DNA of 64,000 bases from Comamonas sp. lk (GTDB taxonomy: Bacteria; Pseudomonadota; Gammaproteobacteria; Burkholderiales; Burkholderiaceae_C), in NCBI RefSeq assembly GCF_900564145.1, contig NZ_UOOB01000002.1:310001-374000 (forward strand). Reading direction: 5' to 3'. Below the pieces are notes generated by a model that was not told the DNA's origin, did no database searches, and saw only the letters and a program-made list of their open reading frames with translations. Positions 7,649 through 16,889 of the stretch are shown piece by piece; position 1 is the first letter of the stretch; every line of letters begins with the position of its first letter. The position numbers and the translations under genes are program-made.

Positions 7649-9118
7649 TTATGCCGTGCCGCCGACCGTCAGACCGTCGATGCGCAGCGTAGGCTGACCC
7701 ACGCCCACGGGAACACTCTGGCCTTCCTTGCCGCAAGTGCCCACGCCCGAATCCAGACGCATGTCATTGCCAATCATGCTGATGTGCTTGAGTGACTCGG
7801 GACCGCTACCAATAATGGTTGCGCCCTTGACGGGGTACTGGATCTTGCCGTTTTCCACCCAATAGGCTTCGCTGGCGGAGAACACGAACTTGCCGCTGGT
7901 GATGTCCACCTGACCGCCACCGAAATTGGTGGCATACAAGCCCTTCTTGATGGAGGCCACGATTTCCTGCGGATCCTTGTCGCCACCCAACATATAAGTG
8001 TTGGTCATGCGCGGCATGGGAATGTGGGCATAGCTTTCGCGGCGGCCATTGCCTGTGGGCTTGACACCCATCAGGCGGGCATTCATGGAATCCTGGATAT
8101 AGCCCTTCAAAATGCCATCTTCGATCAGCACATTGCTCTGGCTGGCATGGCCTTCATCATCCACGTTGAGCGAGCCGCGGCGGTCGGCAATCGTGCCGTC
8201 GTCCAGTACCGTCACGCCCTTGGCGGCCACGCGCTGACCGATACGGCCGCTGAAGGCACTGGAGCCCTTGCGGTTGAAGTCACCTTCCAGGCCGTGCCCC
8301 ACGGCTTCGTGGAACAACACGCCCGGCCAGCCCGAGCCCAGCACCACGGTCATCACACCAGCCGGAGCGGGGCGCGATTCGAGGTTGACCAGGGCCGCGT
8401 GCACGGCTTCATCCACATACTGGCTGATCTGCTCATCGCTGAAATAGGCCAGACCGAAACGGCCGCCACCACCGGAAGAACCCACTTCACGACGACCTTT
8501 TTGTTCGGCGATCACGGTCACGGACAGACGCACCAGTGGGCGCACGTCAGCGGCCAGCGTGCCATCGGCACGGGCGACCAGCACCACGTCGTATTCGCTG
8601 GCCAGGCCGGCCATGACCTGAACCACACGTGGGTCCTTGGCGCGGGCCAGCTTTTCCACCTTGCCCAGCAGCTCGACCTTGGTCGTGCTGTCCAGCGTGC
8701 TGATGGGATCGAGACCCGGGTAAAGCGAACGGCTCTTGGCAATCTTGGGCGTGCCGGCCTTGACGCGGCGCGACTGGGTGGCTCCGGAGATGGAGCGCAC
8801 GGTACGTGCCGCATCCAGCAGCGAAGCTTCGGAAATATCGTCGGAATAGGCAAATGCCGTTTTCTCGCCGCTGACGGCGCGCACGCCAACACCCTGGTCG
8901 ATGGAGAACGAACCGGTCTTGACGATGCCCTCTTCCAGGCTCCAGCCTTCGGCACGCGTGTACTGGAAGTAAAGGTCTGCATCGTCAACCTGATGCGAGC
9001 GGATTTCAGCCAGCGCACGGAACAGATGGGATTCGTCCAGGCCAAAAGGCTCTAGCAGCAACTGACGGGCCGTAGCCAAGCGTTCGATGGTGGGTTCGCG
9101 GGAGATCATGGAAAGCAT
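7649..9118 (-). CDS. tldD: Metalloprotease TldD
   Basis: A 489-residue TldD, the partner of TldE/PmbA in a heterodimeric zinc protease that cuts unfolded peptides and matures microcin B17 or CcdA in E. coli. The active-site motif [11 protein letters not shown] is at about 270-280, followed by GRIGQRVA and the C-terminal [29 protein letters not shown] segment. The length matches the family (about 480). Two near starts exist (ATG at 9118 and 9109), neither with a strong ribosome site. No tldE/pmbA gene is nearby; the pair is usually unlinked. Confidence 0.96.
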   Translation of the reverse strand: MLSMISREPTIERLATARQLLLEPFGLDESHLFRALAEIRSHQVDDADLYFQYTRAEGWSLEEGIVKTGSFSIDQGVGVRAVSGEKTAFAYSDDISEASLLDAARTVRSISGATQSRRVKAGTPKIAKSRSLYPGLDPISTLDSTTKVELLGKVEKLARAKDPRVVQVMAGLASEYDVVLVARADGTLAADVRPLVRLSVTVIAEQKGRREVGSSGGGGRFGLAYFSDEQISQYVDEAVHAALVNLESRPAPAGVMTVVLGSGWPGVLFHEAVGHGLEGDFNRKGSSAFSGRIGQRVAAKGVTVLDDGTIADRRGSLNVDDEGHASQSNVLIEDGILKGYIQDSMNARLMGVKPTGNGRRESYAHIPMPRMTNTYMLGGDKDPQEIVASIKKGLYATNFGGGQVDITSGKFVFSASEAYWVENGKIQYPVKGATIIGSGPESLKHISMIGNDMRLDSGVGTCGKEGQSVPVGVGQPTLRIDGLTVGGTA

Positions 9119-9177
9119 TGTAGAGACTGGGGCATGACCTGTCCGGCTTCAGGCCGCAGCACAGCCGGCGCGCACAT

Positions 9178-9221
9178 AAAAAAACGGAATGCTGCTCCAC
9201 CAGGCTGAACAGCATTCCGTT
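9178..9221 (-). terminator. Terminator downstream of rodA
   Basis: A perfect 12-bp stem AACGGAATGCTG / CAGCATTCCGTT with a 15-base loop, followed on the minus strand by a run of seven T residues. It lies 268 bp after the rodA stop and 60 bp upstream of tldD, separating the two transcripts. Confidence 0.9.
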
Positions 9222-9489
9222 CCATTGCACTCACGCTTTGTTCCCGCGATTGCCGGGAACCCACCGGGCCCTGCCGCTCCCGCTTGAGTCGGTCTTCTGG
9301 CCCCTCAGTTGCTATTTTTAAACCTTGTTCAGGCCTTGGGCAAGAGCATGTTTGCCAAGCCAGCGCTTTTCAAAAAAGTAGCGGCGCACGCCTACACAGG
9401 GTCATATTGAAATCAAAACCTGCCAATCACCAATGTATTTAAGCGGTTGCCGCTCACATTTTTGTGAATTTCAACACGCCCTATTACAC
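9222..9489. other. Non-coding stretch after rodA
   Basis: This 268-bp stretch between the rodA stop and its terminator has no credible gene. It is AT-richer than its flanks. A GTTCCCGCGATTGCCGGGAAC hairpin without a T-run lies near 9240-9260. Confidence 0.5.
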
Positions 9490-10671
9490 TCAGGAATGAG
9501 GGATATGCCCATCGCTACCGGGCAGCTGTCGCTGCGCCCGTGAGACGGACATGAGAACGCCCAGGGCCAGACCCAGCGTCACCATGGCCGTGCCGCCATA
9601 GCTGATGAAGGGCAAGGGCACGCCCACCACGGGCAGGATGCCGCTGACCATGCCCATATTCACAAACGCATAGGTAAAGAAAATCATGGCCACGGCCGCG
9701 GCCATCAGGCGTCCAAACAAGGTGCTGGCATTCATGGCAATGGCCAGGCCGCGCCAGACCAACAGCAAAAAGCCGGTAATGATGAACAGATTGCCCACCA
9801 GACCGAACTCTTCCGAATAGGCGGCAAAGATGAAATCGGTGGTGCGTTCGGGAATGAATTCCAGATGGGTTTGCGTGCCCGCCATGAAACCCTTGCCCCA
9901 GACGCCACCCGAGCCGATGGCAATCATGCCCTGGATGATGTGAAAGCCTTTGCCCAGCGGATCGCGGGTCGGGTCCAGCAGCGTGCAAACCCGCGTGCGC
10001 TGGTAATCATGCAGAAAGTACCAGCTCACGCCGTCTGCGCATAATTGGGGCTCATACCAGATGATCAGAAAAATGCCGATCACCGCCAGCACCACCGGCG
10101 GCACGATGAGCTTCCAGGGCAGGCCCGCAAAAAAGATGACCGACAGGCCGGCTGCCATGACCAGCAGGGAGGTACCCAGATCGGGCTGCTTCATGATCAG
10201 CCCCACCGGCACCATCAGCAGCACAAAAGCAATCACAAAATCCGTGGCGCGCAAATTGCCTTCACGGCGCTGAAACCACCAGGCCAGCATCAGCGGAGTG
10301 GCAATCTTCAAAAGCTCAGAGGGCTGAATCACCACCCCCACATTCACCCAGCGGGTGGCCCCCTTCTTGGTAATGCCGAACAGCGCCACCATCACCAGCA
10401 AGGCCACGCCCAGGGTGTAGAGCGGCACCGCCACCTTGATCAGCTGTGCGGGCGGGATCTGGGCCACCACAAACAGCAGGGCGGCAGCAATCAGCATGTT
10501 GCGGCCGTGGTCCGTAAAGCGGGTGCCATGGTCAAAACCCGAGGAATACATGGCTAAAAGACCGATCCCGGCCAGAGCCAAGACCAACAAAAGCAGCATG
10601 AAATCAAAACCGCGAAACAGCGGGATGATGCGTTGCAAAAGCGAAGGCTTGTCGAATTCTCTGGCAGACAT
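9490..10671 (-). CDS. mrdB: Rod shape-determining SEDS glycosyltransferase RodA
   Basis: A 393-residue polytopic SEDS protein, the peptidoglycan polymerase of the elongasome that works with PBP2. Family segments visible are WVNVGVVIQPSELLKIATPLMLAWW, KQPDLGTSLLV, GFHIIQGMIAIGSGGVWGKGFMAGTQTHLEFIPERTTDFIFA and the C-terminal LPFISYGGTAM. It differs from the ftsW product in the dcw cluster. The ATG at 10671 is chosen; an upstream in-frame TTG would add three residues. The gene is divergent from yqiA. The usual partner mrdA is not in the window. Confidence 0.95.
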   Translation of the reverse strand: MSAREFDKPSLLQRIIPLFRGFDFMLLLLVLALAGIGLLAMYSSGFDHGTRFTDHGRNMLIAAALLFVVAQIPPAQLIKVAVPLYTLGVALLVMVALFGITKKGATRWVNVGVVIQPSELLKIATPLMLAWWFQRREGNLRATDFVIAFVLLMVPVGLIMKQPDLGTSLLVMAAGLSVIFFAGLPWKLIVPPVVLAVIGIFLIIWYEPQLCADGVSWYFLHDYQRTRVCTLLDPTRDPLGKGFHIIQGMIAIGSGGVWGKGFMAGTQTHLEFIPERTTDFIFAAYSEEFGLVGNLFIITGFLLLVWRGLAIAMNASTLFGRLMAAAVAMIFFTYAFVNMGMVSGILPVVGVPLPFISYGGTAMVTLGLALGVLMSVSRAQRQLPGSDGHIPHS

Positions 10672-10829
10672 GGGCGGCAATTATCGTGGGAGCGAGCCGC
10701 CGTGTTCGCTGCAGGGTTGAGCTTTGCTGACAAGCTGCCGCCATCGAACGCCGGAGCCGGGCCATTGCCGCCGACTCGGGGCCACAATGTCGTTGCTGTA
10801 ACCCATATCAACAAGAGGAGATTGCCGCC

Positions 10830-11414
10830 ATGACCACCACCCATTTGCTGTATCTGCACGGCTTTCGCTCCTCGCCGCAATCGAACAAGGCCCGCATCCT
10901 GGCCGATTACGTGGGCTCCCAGCACTCCCGCGTACGCTGGTGGTGCCCGCAGCTGCCGCCCTCTCCGCGCGAGGCAGCAGCCCTGATTGTCGAAGGCATT
11001 GCCAGCTGGCCGCGCGAGACCATGGCCGTGGTCGGCTCATCGCTGGGCGGCTACTACGCCAGCTGGGTGGCCCAGCTGGCGCGCTGCAAAAGCGTGATGA
11101 TCAACCCCGCCGTGAACCCCGCCCGGGACCTTGAGCGCTGCATAGGCGAACAAACCCAGTGGCATGACCCGGACGTCAGCTTTTTCTTTCGCCCCGAATA
11201 CATAGACGAGCTGCGCCAGCTCGATACCCGCGCCCTGACGCCGGCCGCCCCCGAAATGGTGCTGATCGCCGAAAACGACGAAGTGCTGGACTGGCGCGAG
11301 ATGAGCGAGCGTTATCCCCATGCCCTGCAGATCGTGCAGGAAGGCGGAGACCATGCCCTGTCCAATTTCGAGGAATACCTGACACGCGTGGACGAGTTTC
11401 TGGCCCTGGCCTGA
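10830..11414 (+). CDS. yqiA: YqiA-type alpha/beta-hydrolase esterase
   Basis: A 194-residue protein of the UPF0227/YqiA family. It opens with YLHGFRSSPQSNKA, has the nucleophile elbow GSSLGG with Ser at about 71, an Asp in IAENDEVLDW and a His in GGDHALSNFEEYL, giving a plausible Ser-Asp-His triad. E. coli YqiA hydrolyses short-chain acyl esters and CoA thioesters in vitro; its physiological role is unclear. The ATG has a good ribosome site (GAGGAG). It is followed by the RNB exonuclease on the same strand after 108 bp and is divergent from rodA. Confidence 0.9.
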   Translation: MTTTHLLYLHGFRSSPQSNKARILADYVGSQHSRVRWWCPQLPPSPREAAALIVEGIASWPRETMAVVGSSLGGYYASWVAQLARCKSVMINPAVNPARDLERCIGEQTQWHDPDVSFFFRPEYIDELRQLDTRALTPAAPEMVLIAENDEVLDWREMSERYPHALQIVQEGGDHALSNFEEYLTRVDEFLALA

Positions 11415-11522
11415 AAACCGCCTGCCCGGCCTCTGGTTACAGAGGCATGCAGGGCCACTGATTTCTGACGCGGAACCTGAGCACCATCGCACCCGGCCCG
11501 GCTCGTGGGAAAATGCCCGGCT

Positions 11523-13592
11523 ATGCACGCATTGTTTGAAGAAGCCGGCAAATTCCTCGCCGGGCGCATCCTCTCTGAAGCCGACACCTCTGCCCAAATC
11601 GAGCTGGACTCGGGCAAGCGGGTCAAGGTCAAGGCCGCCAATATCCTGCTCAAGTTCGAGAAGCCGGCTCCTGCCGAGCTGATCGCCCAGGGTCAGGCCA
11701 AGGCCGACGAGATCGAACTGGACCTGGCCTGGGAGTTCGCCCCCGAAGAAGAGTTCGGCTTTGCCGACCTGGCGCGCGACTACTTTTCCGCGTCGGCCAC
11801 GCTCATCGAGCAGGCCGCCGCGCTGTTTCGTCTCTATGAAGCACCGCATTACTTTCGCCGCGCAGGCAAGGGCCGCTTCAAGAAGGCGCCCGCCGAGATC
11901 GTGCAGCAGGCACTGGCGGCCATAGAGAAGAAAAAGCAGATTCAGGCCCAGATCGATGCCTGGGCCCAGGACCTGGGCCGCGGCGAATGCCCGCAGGCGA
12001 TTCGCGAGCAGCTCTACAAGATTCTGTTCAAGCCCGACAAGAACGCGCCCGAATACAAGGCCGTGGTCGAGGCCAGCCGCGCCACCAAGATGGCGCCCCT
12101 GGACTTGCTGCACCGCGCAGGAGCGATCGACTCCGCCTACCAGTTCCACTGGAAGCGCTTTCTGTTCGACAACTTCCCCAAGGGCACCCAGTTCCCCTCG
12201 GTTACCGCCCCCCTGCCGCCGGACGATCTGCCGCTGGCCGAGGTACAGGCTTTCTCCATCGACGATTCGGCCACGACGGAAATCGACGATGCCCTGTCGG
12301 TGCGCGGCCTGGGCAGCGGCACGGTCACCGTGGGCATTCACATTGCAGCTCCCGGCCTGGCCATCACGCCCGGTGGCGAGCTGGACAAGCTGGGCCGCGC
12401 CCGCCTGTCCACGGTGTACATGCCTGGCTACAAGATCACCATGCTGCCCGACGAGGTGGTGCACATCTACACCCTGGATGAAGGCCGCGCCAATCCTGCC
12501 GTGTCGCTGTATGTGACCATCAACGAAGAGACGCTGGAGATCACGGCCACCGAAACCCGCCTGGAGCGCGTGCCGGTGGAGGTCAACTTCCGCTACGACA
12601 AGCTCGACCACATCGTGACCGAGCAATGGCTGGCCGATCCATCGATTGAGGTTGAAAACACACCCCAGTCCTTGTTGAACAAGCGCCAGGAGCTCACATT
12701 TTTGCAGCGCTGGTCCAAGCATCTCAAAGCCGGCCGCGAAGTGGTGCGCGGCAAGCCCGAGAACTTCAACCGCCCGGACTACAACTTCCGCCTGATCGGC
12801 AACGACGGTGCCGAGCCCAAGGGCGACGAGCAGGTGCAGATCACCGTGCGCAAGCGCGGCGCACCGCTGGACCTGATCGTGGCCGAGGCCGCCATCGTGG
12901 CCAACAGCACCTGGGGCCTGATGCTGGCCGAGCACGGCGTGCCCGGCATTTACCGCAGCCAGGCCAGCCTGGCCCCCGGCGTGAAGGTGCGCATGAGCAC
13001 CAAGGCCCTGCCCCACGCAGGCATTGGCGTGAAGGCCTATTCATGGGCCACCTCGCCGCTGCGCCGCTATGTGGATCTGGTCAACCAGTGGCAGATCATT
13101 GCCTGCGCCCGCCACGGCAAGACAGCCGCTCTGGCTGCGCCTTTCAAGCCCAAGGATGCCGAGCTGTTCGGCATCATCAGCAGCTTTGATGGTGCCTACA
13201 GCGCCTACAACGGCTATCAGGCCGGCATGGAGCGTTTCTGGACGCTCAAATACCTGGAGCAGAACGGCATTACCGAACTGACGGCCAGCGTCTTCAAGGA
13301 AGGCCCCAACGGCTCCTTCCTGGTGCGCGCCGACAATCTGCCCCTGGTGCTGCCGGTGCTGGGTGCGCAGAATCTGCCGCGCGGCGCCCATGTGCGCATC
13401 AAGCTGGGCGAGATCGACGAAATATCGCTGGATATCTCCGGCACGTTGATCGAGCGCCTGGATACCGAAACACCGGCGCCCGCCGACGACGATGCCGGCG
13501 ATGACGACGAGGAAACCGTGGCCGGCCCGATTGCCATTGCGGTGGACATGAACGATGCGGATGCGCCGGCCGCCGACGCGCCCAAAGCCTGA
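11523..13592 (+). CDS. RNase II/RNase R family 3'-5' exoribonuclease
   Basis: A 689-residue RNB-domain protein. The catalytic Asp cluster lies in FSIDDSATTEIDDALSV at about residues 244-260, followed by VGIHIAAPGLAI and, near the C-terminus, SWATSPLRRYVDLVNQWQ, all diagnostic of RNB enzymes that degrade RNA 3' to 5'. The N-terminal 200 residues differ from the cold-shock domains of E. coli RNase II and RNase R, and the tail is very acidic. The size is nearer RNase II (644) than RNase R (813), but I leave the symbol open. The ATG at 11523 gives MHALFEEAGKFLAG; an ATG 18 bp earlier is in frame. Confidence 0.9.
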   Translation: MHALFEEAGKFLAGRILSEADTSAQIELDSGKRVKVKAANILLKFEKPAPAELIAQGQAKADEIELDLAWEFAPEEEFGFADLARDYFSASATLIEQAAALFRLYEAPHYFRRAGKGRFKKAPAEIVQQALAAIEKKKQIQAQIDAWAQDLGRGECPQAIREQLYKILFKPDKNAPEYKAVVEASRATKMAPLDLLHRAGAIDSAYQFHWKRFLFDNFPKGTQFPSVTAPLPPDDLPLAEVQAFSIDDSATTEIDDALSVRGLGSGTVTVGIHIAAPGLAITPGGELDKLGRARLSTVYMPGYKITMLPDEVVHIYTLDEGRANPAVSLYVTINEETLEITATETRLERVPVEVNFRYDKLDHIVTEQWLADPSIEVENTPQSLLNKRQELTFLQRWSKHLKAGREVVRGKPENFNRPDYNFRLIGNDGAEPKGDEQVQITVRKRGAPLDLIVAEAAIVANSTWGLMLAEHGVPGIYRSQASLAPGVKVRMSTKALPHAGIGVKAYSWATSPLRRYVDLVNQWQIIACARHGKTAALAAPFKPKDAELFGIISSFDGAYSAYNGYQAGMERFWTLKYLEQNGITELTASVFKEGPNGSFLVRADNLPLVLPVLGAQNLPRGAHVRIKLGEIDEISLDISGTLIERLDTETPAPADDDAGDDDEETVAGPIAIAVDMNDADAPAADAPKA

Positions 13593-13628
13593 GTCTGACC
13601 ATCGCCTTCCTTCGCCCAACGCGCTGCC

Positions 13629-14489
13629 GTGAACCCGCCCTCCACTCTCCGACGCTTTAGCACGCTGCAGATTGCGCTGGGCGTCTCCATTGCGCTCCAT
13701 GCAATTGCACTGACCGTCAGGTTTGTGGACCCGGAACGCTTTGACCGGGTGTTTCAGGACACGCCGCTGGAAGTCATTCTCGTCAACGCCCGTGCCAGCG
13801 AGTTGCCGGACAAGGCCCAGGCCATTGCCCAGACCTCGCTGGCCGGCGGCGGCGAGGCCGACAAAGGCCGGGCCACCAGCCCCATGCCTTATTCGGCTCT
13901 GACGGCCGTGGGCGATGACGTCGAGGAAAAGCAGCAGCAGATAGACGCCATGCAGGAACAGCAGAATCACTTGCTGACCCAGCTGCGCCAGCAGGTATCG
14001 GCCCTGCCGCCGCTGGACCCGCGCCTGTCGGCCGAAGCGCAGGAAAACGAGGCACAGGAAGAAAAGCGCCGCCAGCTGGTCAAGTTGCTGGCCGAGATCG
14101 AGCGCCGTATCAATACCGAAAACGCCCGCCCCAAAAAGCGCTACATCAGCCCGGCCACCAGGGAAGCGGTGTACGCCGTCTACTACGATGCGCTGCGCCG
14201 CAAGGTGGAAGACAAAGGCACGGAAAACTTCCCCAACAGCAAAGGCCAGAAGCTGTATGGCGAGCTGGTCATGATTTTGACCGTCAACCACGATGGCCGC
14301 GTGCTCTCGACCGACGTGGTGCAAAGCTCGGGCAACCCCTTGCTCGATGGCCGCGCCGAAAGCATTGCCCGCGCCGCCGGGCCTTACGGTCGCTTTGGCA
14401 AGGCCATGCGCGGCAAGGCCGATCAGATCGCCGTGGTCTCGCGCTTCAAATTCACCCGCGACAGCACTCTGGAAACCAGGGTGCAATAA
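13629..14489 (+). CDS. TonB-like energy transducer family protein
   Basis: A 286-residue protein with one N-terminal membrane helix (about 13-32), a Gln/Glu-rich coiled-coil-like middle (EEKQQQIDAMQEQQNHLLTQLRQQ and following) and a C-terminal TonB-like domain (LYGELVMILTVNHDGRVLSTDVVQSSGNPLLDG). This is a TonB layout without the usual Pro-rich spanning segment. It starts at GTG. It lies between the exonuclease and aroE, with no exbB/exbD nearby, so energising by ExbBD is unproven. It may instead be a periplasm-spanning scaffold. Confidence 0.8.
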   Translation: MNPPSTLRRFSTLQIALGVSIALHAIALTVRFVDPERFDRVFQDTPLEVILVNARASELPDKAQAIAQTSLAGGGEADKGRATSPMPYSALTAVGDDVEEKQQQIDAMQEQQNHLLTQLRQQVSALPPLDPRLSAEAQENEAQEEKRRQLVKLLAEIERRINTENARPKKRYISPATREAVYAVYYDALRRKVEDKGTENFPNSKGQKLYGELVMILTVNHDGRVLSTDVVQSSGNPLLDGRAESIARAAGPYGRFGKAMRGKADQIAVVSRFKFTRDSTLETRVQ

Positions 14490-14551
14490 ACCCAACGCGG
14501 CTGGCAGCTCCTCTGCCGGCCATCACACCCGGGCATTGCGCCCCACGCTAT

Positions 14552-15421
14552 ATGACTTTGTCTGCTGATCACTACTGCGTCATGGGCAACCCGGTGGCGC
14601 ACAGCCGCTCGCCCTGGATTCATGCCCGCTTTGCCGAGCTCACCGGCCAGGCCCTGAACTATGAGCGCGCCCTGGTGCCTCTCGATGGCTTTACGGCTTT
14701 CGCCCAGGACTTTGCCCGTCGCGGCGGCAAGGGCTGCAATGTGACCGTGCCCTTCAAGCTGCAGGCGGCCGAGCTGGCCAGCAGCGCCAGCGAGCGCGTG
14801 CGTCTGGCAGGGGCCGCCAACACCCTGGTGTTCAGTGCCGACGGCATTTACGCCGACAACACCGACGGTCTGGGCATAGTCGCCGACATCACCCGCAATG
14901 CCGGCGTGCAGATTGCCGGATGCGATGTGCTGCTGCTGGGCGCAGGCGGCGCGGCAGCCGGTGCCCTGGGCTCGCTGATCGAGCAAAAGCCCCGCCGCAT
15001 TGCCGTGGTCAACCGCACCCATGCCAGGGCCGAGGCTCTGGTGGAACAGCACGCGCCCATGGCTTCGCTACATAAAGTAGAGCTGCTTGCGCTTGAAAAA
15101 TCTGCGCTTGAGACCGATTTAACTCAGAATTTTGACATCATCATCAACGCCACGGCCAGCAGCCTGGCCGGGGCTGACGTGCCCGCGCCCGCCAGCGTGC
15201 TGCACGCACGCAGTCTGGCCTACGACATGATGTATGGCCCCGCTGCCCAGAATTTTCTGGACTGGGCCAGCAGCCATGGCGCGCTAGCGCGCGACGGCCT
15301 GGGCATGCTGGTCGAGCAAGCCGCCGAATCCTTTGCGCTGTGGCGCGGCGTTCGCCCGCCCTCGGCCCAGGTACTGGACGAGCTGCGTGCGCTGCTGCAG
15401 ACTGAAGCCCGCCACGCCTGA
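14552..15421 (+). CDS. aroE: Shikimate dehydrogenase
   Basis: A 289-residue NADP-dependent shikimate dehydrogenase (3-dehydroshikimate to shikimate). It has the substrate segment GNPVAHSRSPWIHARFAELTG, catalytic Lys in CNVTVPFKL, DNTDGLG, and the nucleotide fold LLLGAGGAAAGA. Residues around 170-195 (LHKVELLALEKSALETDLTQNFDI) are encoded by DNA matching the dispersed repeat (15071-15112) and are AT-richer than the rest, so the loop there was probably acquired by repeat insertion. The reading frame is intact. The gene is followed 10 bp later by mtgA. Confidence 0.96.
   Translation: MTLSADHYCVMGNPVAHSRSPWIHARFAELTGQALNYERALVPLDGFTAFAQDFARRGGKGCNVTVPFKLQAAELASSASERVRLAGAANTLVFSADGIYADNTDGLGIVADITRNAGVQIAGCDVLLLGAGGAAAGALGSLIEQKPRRIAVVNRTHARAEALVEQHAPMASLHKVELLALEKSALETDLTQNFDIIINATASSLAGADVPAPASVLHARSLAYDMMYGPAAQNFLDWASSHGALARDGLGMLVEQAAESFALWRGVRPPSAQVLDELRALLQTEARHA
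15071..15112. repeat. Dispersed short repeat inside aroE
   Basis: ATAAAGTAGAGCTGCTTGCGCTTGAAAAATCTGCGCTTGAG. It contains GCTGCTTGCGCTTGA, shared with the intergenic copies at 2350 and 52531, plus a second GCGCTTGA. It is translated in frame as part of AroE. Confidence 0.6.
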
Positions 15422-15431
15422 TTTCTCTCTC

Positions 15432-16142
15432 ATGAAAGCCTTCACCCGCCTGCTGGTTCTGGTGCTTTGCGCCTTTGTGCTGCTGCAGCTGTTTTTTGTG
15501 CTGCGTATTGCGCTGATGGCGGCCTGGGACCCGAAATCCACCACTTTTCAGCGCTCTGAAATCTGGCAGATGCTGCACAGCAAGGACGGTCTGCACTGGC
15601 GCCAGCAATGGGTGGGCTACGACCGCATTGCCGACAACCTCAAGCGCGCCGTCATTGCCTCGGAGGATGCGGGCTTCATGGAGCATGGCGGCGTACAGTG
15701 GGAAGCCATAGAGAAAGCCTACAAGCGCAATGTCCGCGCCGAAGCCCGTGCCGAGGCGACAGACCGCCCCGCCAAGATCTATGGCGGCTCCACCATCAGC
15801 CAGCAACTGGCCAAGAATCTGCTGCTGTCGGGGGAGCGCAATTTTCTGCGCAAAGGGCAGGAGCTGGTGCTGACCCAGCTGCTGGAGCTGTTTCTGAGCA
15901 AGCAGCGGATTCTGGAGATCTACCTCAACAACGTGGAATGGGGCCAGGGCATATTCGGCGCCGAAGCGGCCGCACAGCGCTACTTTCGCAAAAGCGCAGC
16001 CCAGCTCAGCCCCCTGGAAGCCGCTCGCCTGGCGGCCATGCTGCCCCAGCCCAAGCGCTTTGAAAAAATGCAGCAATCGGGGTATCTGGCGCAGCGCTCG
16101 CGCACGATTGCACGCTATATACCCATGGTGGCCATCCCCTGA
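15432..16142 (+). CDS. mtgA: Monofunctional biosynthetic peptidoglycan transglycosylase
   Basis: A 236-residue GT51 enzyme with one N-terminal membrane anchor (LLVLVLCAFVLLQLFFVL, about 7-24) and the lipid II polymerase motifs ASEDAGFMEHGGVQW, GGSTISQQLAKNLLLS, RKGQELVLTQLLELFLSKQRILEIYLNNVEWG and LEAARLAAMLP. It polymerises glycan strands at the outer face of the inner membrane and lacks a transpeptidase domain. The start ATG at 15432 directly precedes the anchor; no strong ribosome site is visible, so coupling to aroE translation is likely. Confidence 0.95.
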   Translation: MKAFTRLLVLVLCAFVLLQLFFVLRIALMAAWDPKSTTFQRSEIWQMLHSKDGLHWRQQWVGYDRIADNLKRAVIASEDAGFMEHGGVQWEAIEKAYKRNVRAEARAEATDRPAKIYGGSTISQQLAKNLLLSGERNFLRKGQELVLTQLLELFLSKQRILEIYLNNVEWGQGIFGAEAAAQRYFRKSAAQLSPLEAARLAAMLPQPKRFEKMQQSGYLAQRSRTIARYIPMVAIP

Positions 16143-16271
16143 CATGCCCTGCCGGCAGCGCCATGAATGAAGGGGCGCGCTCAAGCCCGGTTTTACAAGG
16201 TGACCTTGGCCCGGCACCGCCATCTTCGGCGCACAGCGGCCGGCCGGCGGCAATATGGATAATCAAACACC

Positions 16272-16820
16272 ATGCGTATTCTAGGAATCGACCCCGGCCT
16301 GCAAACCACGGGCTTCGGCGTCATCGACATGGACGGCCAGCGCCTGTCCTATGTGGCCAGCGGCACCATTCGCACCACCCAAATGGAGTTGGGCGACCTG
16401 CCAGGCCGCCTGAAAGTGCTGTTTGACGGCATCTCGGAAGTGACGCAGCGCTACCAACCCCAGACCTCGGCCGTTGAAATCGTCTTCGTCAACGTCAACC
16501 CGCAATCCACGCTGCTGCTGGGCCAGGCCCGCGGCGCGGCACTGACCGCCCTTGTCAATGCCAATCTGCCGGTTGCCGAATACACGGCCCTGCAGATGAA
16601 GAAGGCCGTGGTTGGCCATGGCCGCGCGGCCAAGAGCCAGATCCAGGAAATGGTCAAACGCCTGCTGCAGCTACCGGGCCTGCCCGGCACCGATGCCGCC
16701 GACGCCCTGGGGCTGGCCATTACCCATGCCCATGCCTCTGCAGCCCTGAGTCTGATGGCCAAGGCCACCGATCTGAACCGCAAGCAGCACGCCATGTACC
16801 GAGGCGGACGGGTGTACTGA
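16272..16820 (+). CDS. ruvC: Holliday junction resolvase RuvC
   Basis: A 182-residue RuvC with the catalytic acidic set visible: D7 in GIDPG, E69 in AVEIVF, and D141 and D144 in [14 protein letters not shown]. It cuts four-way junctions in the RuvABC resolvasome. The neighbours are mtgA and a GntR regulator; ruvA and ruvB are not beside it in this window. The C-terminus is short. Confidence 0.96.
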   Translation: MRILGIDPGLQTTGFGVIDMDGQRLSYVASGTIRTTQMELGDLPGRLKVLFDGISEVTQRYQPQTSAVEIVFVNVNPQSTLLLGQARGAALTALVNANLPVAEYTALQMKKAVVGHGRAAKSQIQEMVKRLLQLPGLPGTDAADALGLAITHAHASAALSLMAKATDLNRKQHAMYRGGRVY

Positions 16821-16837
16821 GCCTACCGTCACCAAAA

Positions 16838-16889
16838 GTCATGCAGACCGATGTCTTGCTGATTCAGACATCTCATCAATTTGCATGAC
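16838..16889. promoter_or_regulatory. Nested inverted repeat at the start of the GntR gene
   Basis: Inner arms GATGTCT and AGACATC (16850-16872, 9-bp spacer) lie inside outer arms GTCATGCA (16838-16845) and TGCATGAC (16882-16889). The outer right arm includes the start codon of the GntR gene. Such placement fits autoregulation by the regulator; it is not proven and the sequence differs from the classical FadR half-site. Confidence 0.45.

Noticed and set aside
11037-13016. A 659-codon open frame on the minus strand opposite the exonuclease gene
   Set aside because: Antisense artefact of high-GC codon bias; no domain is visible, and the plus strand encodes a clear RNB protein.
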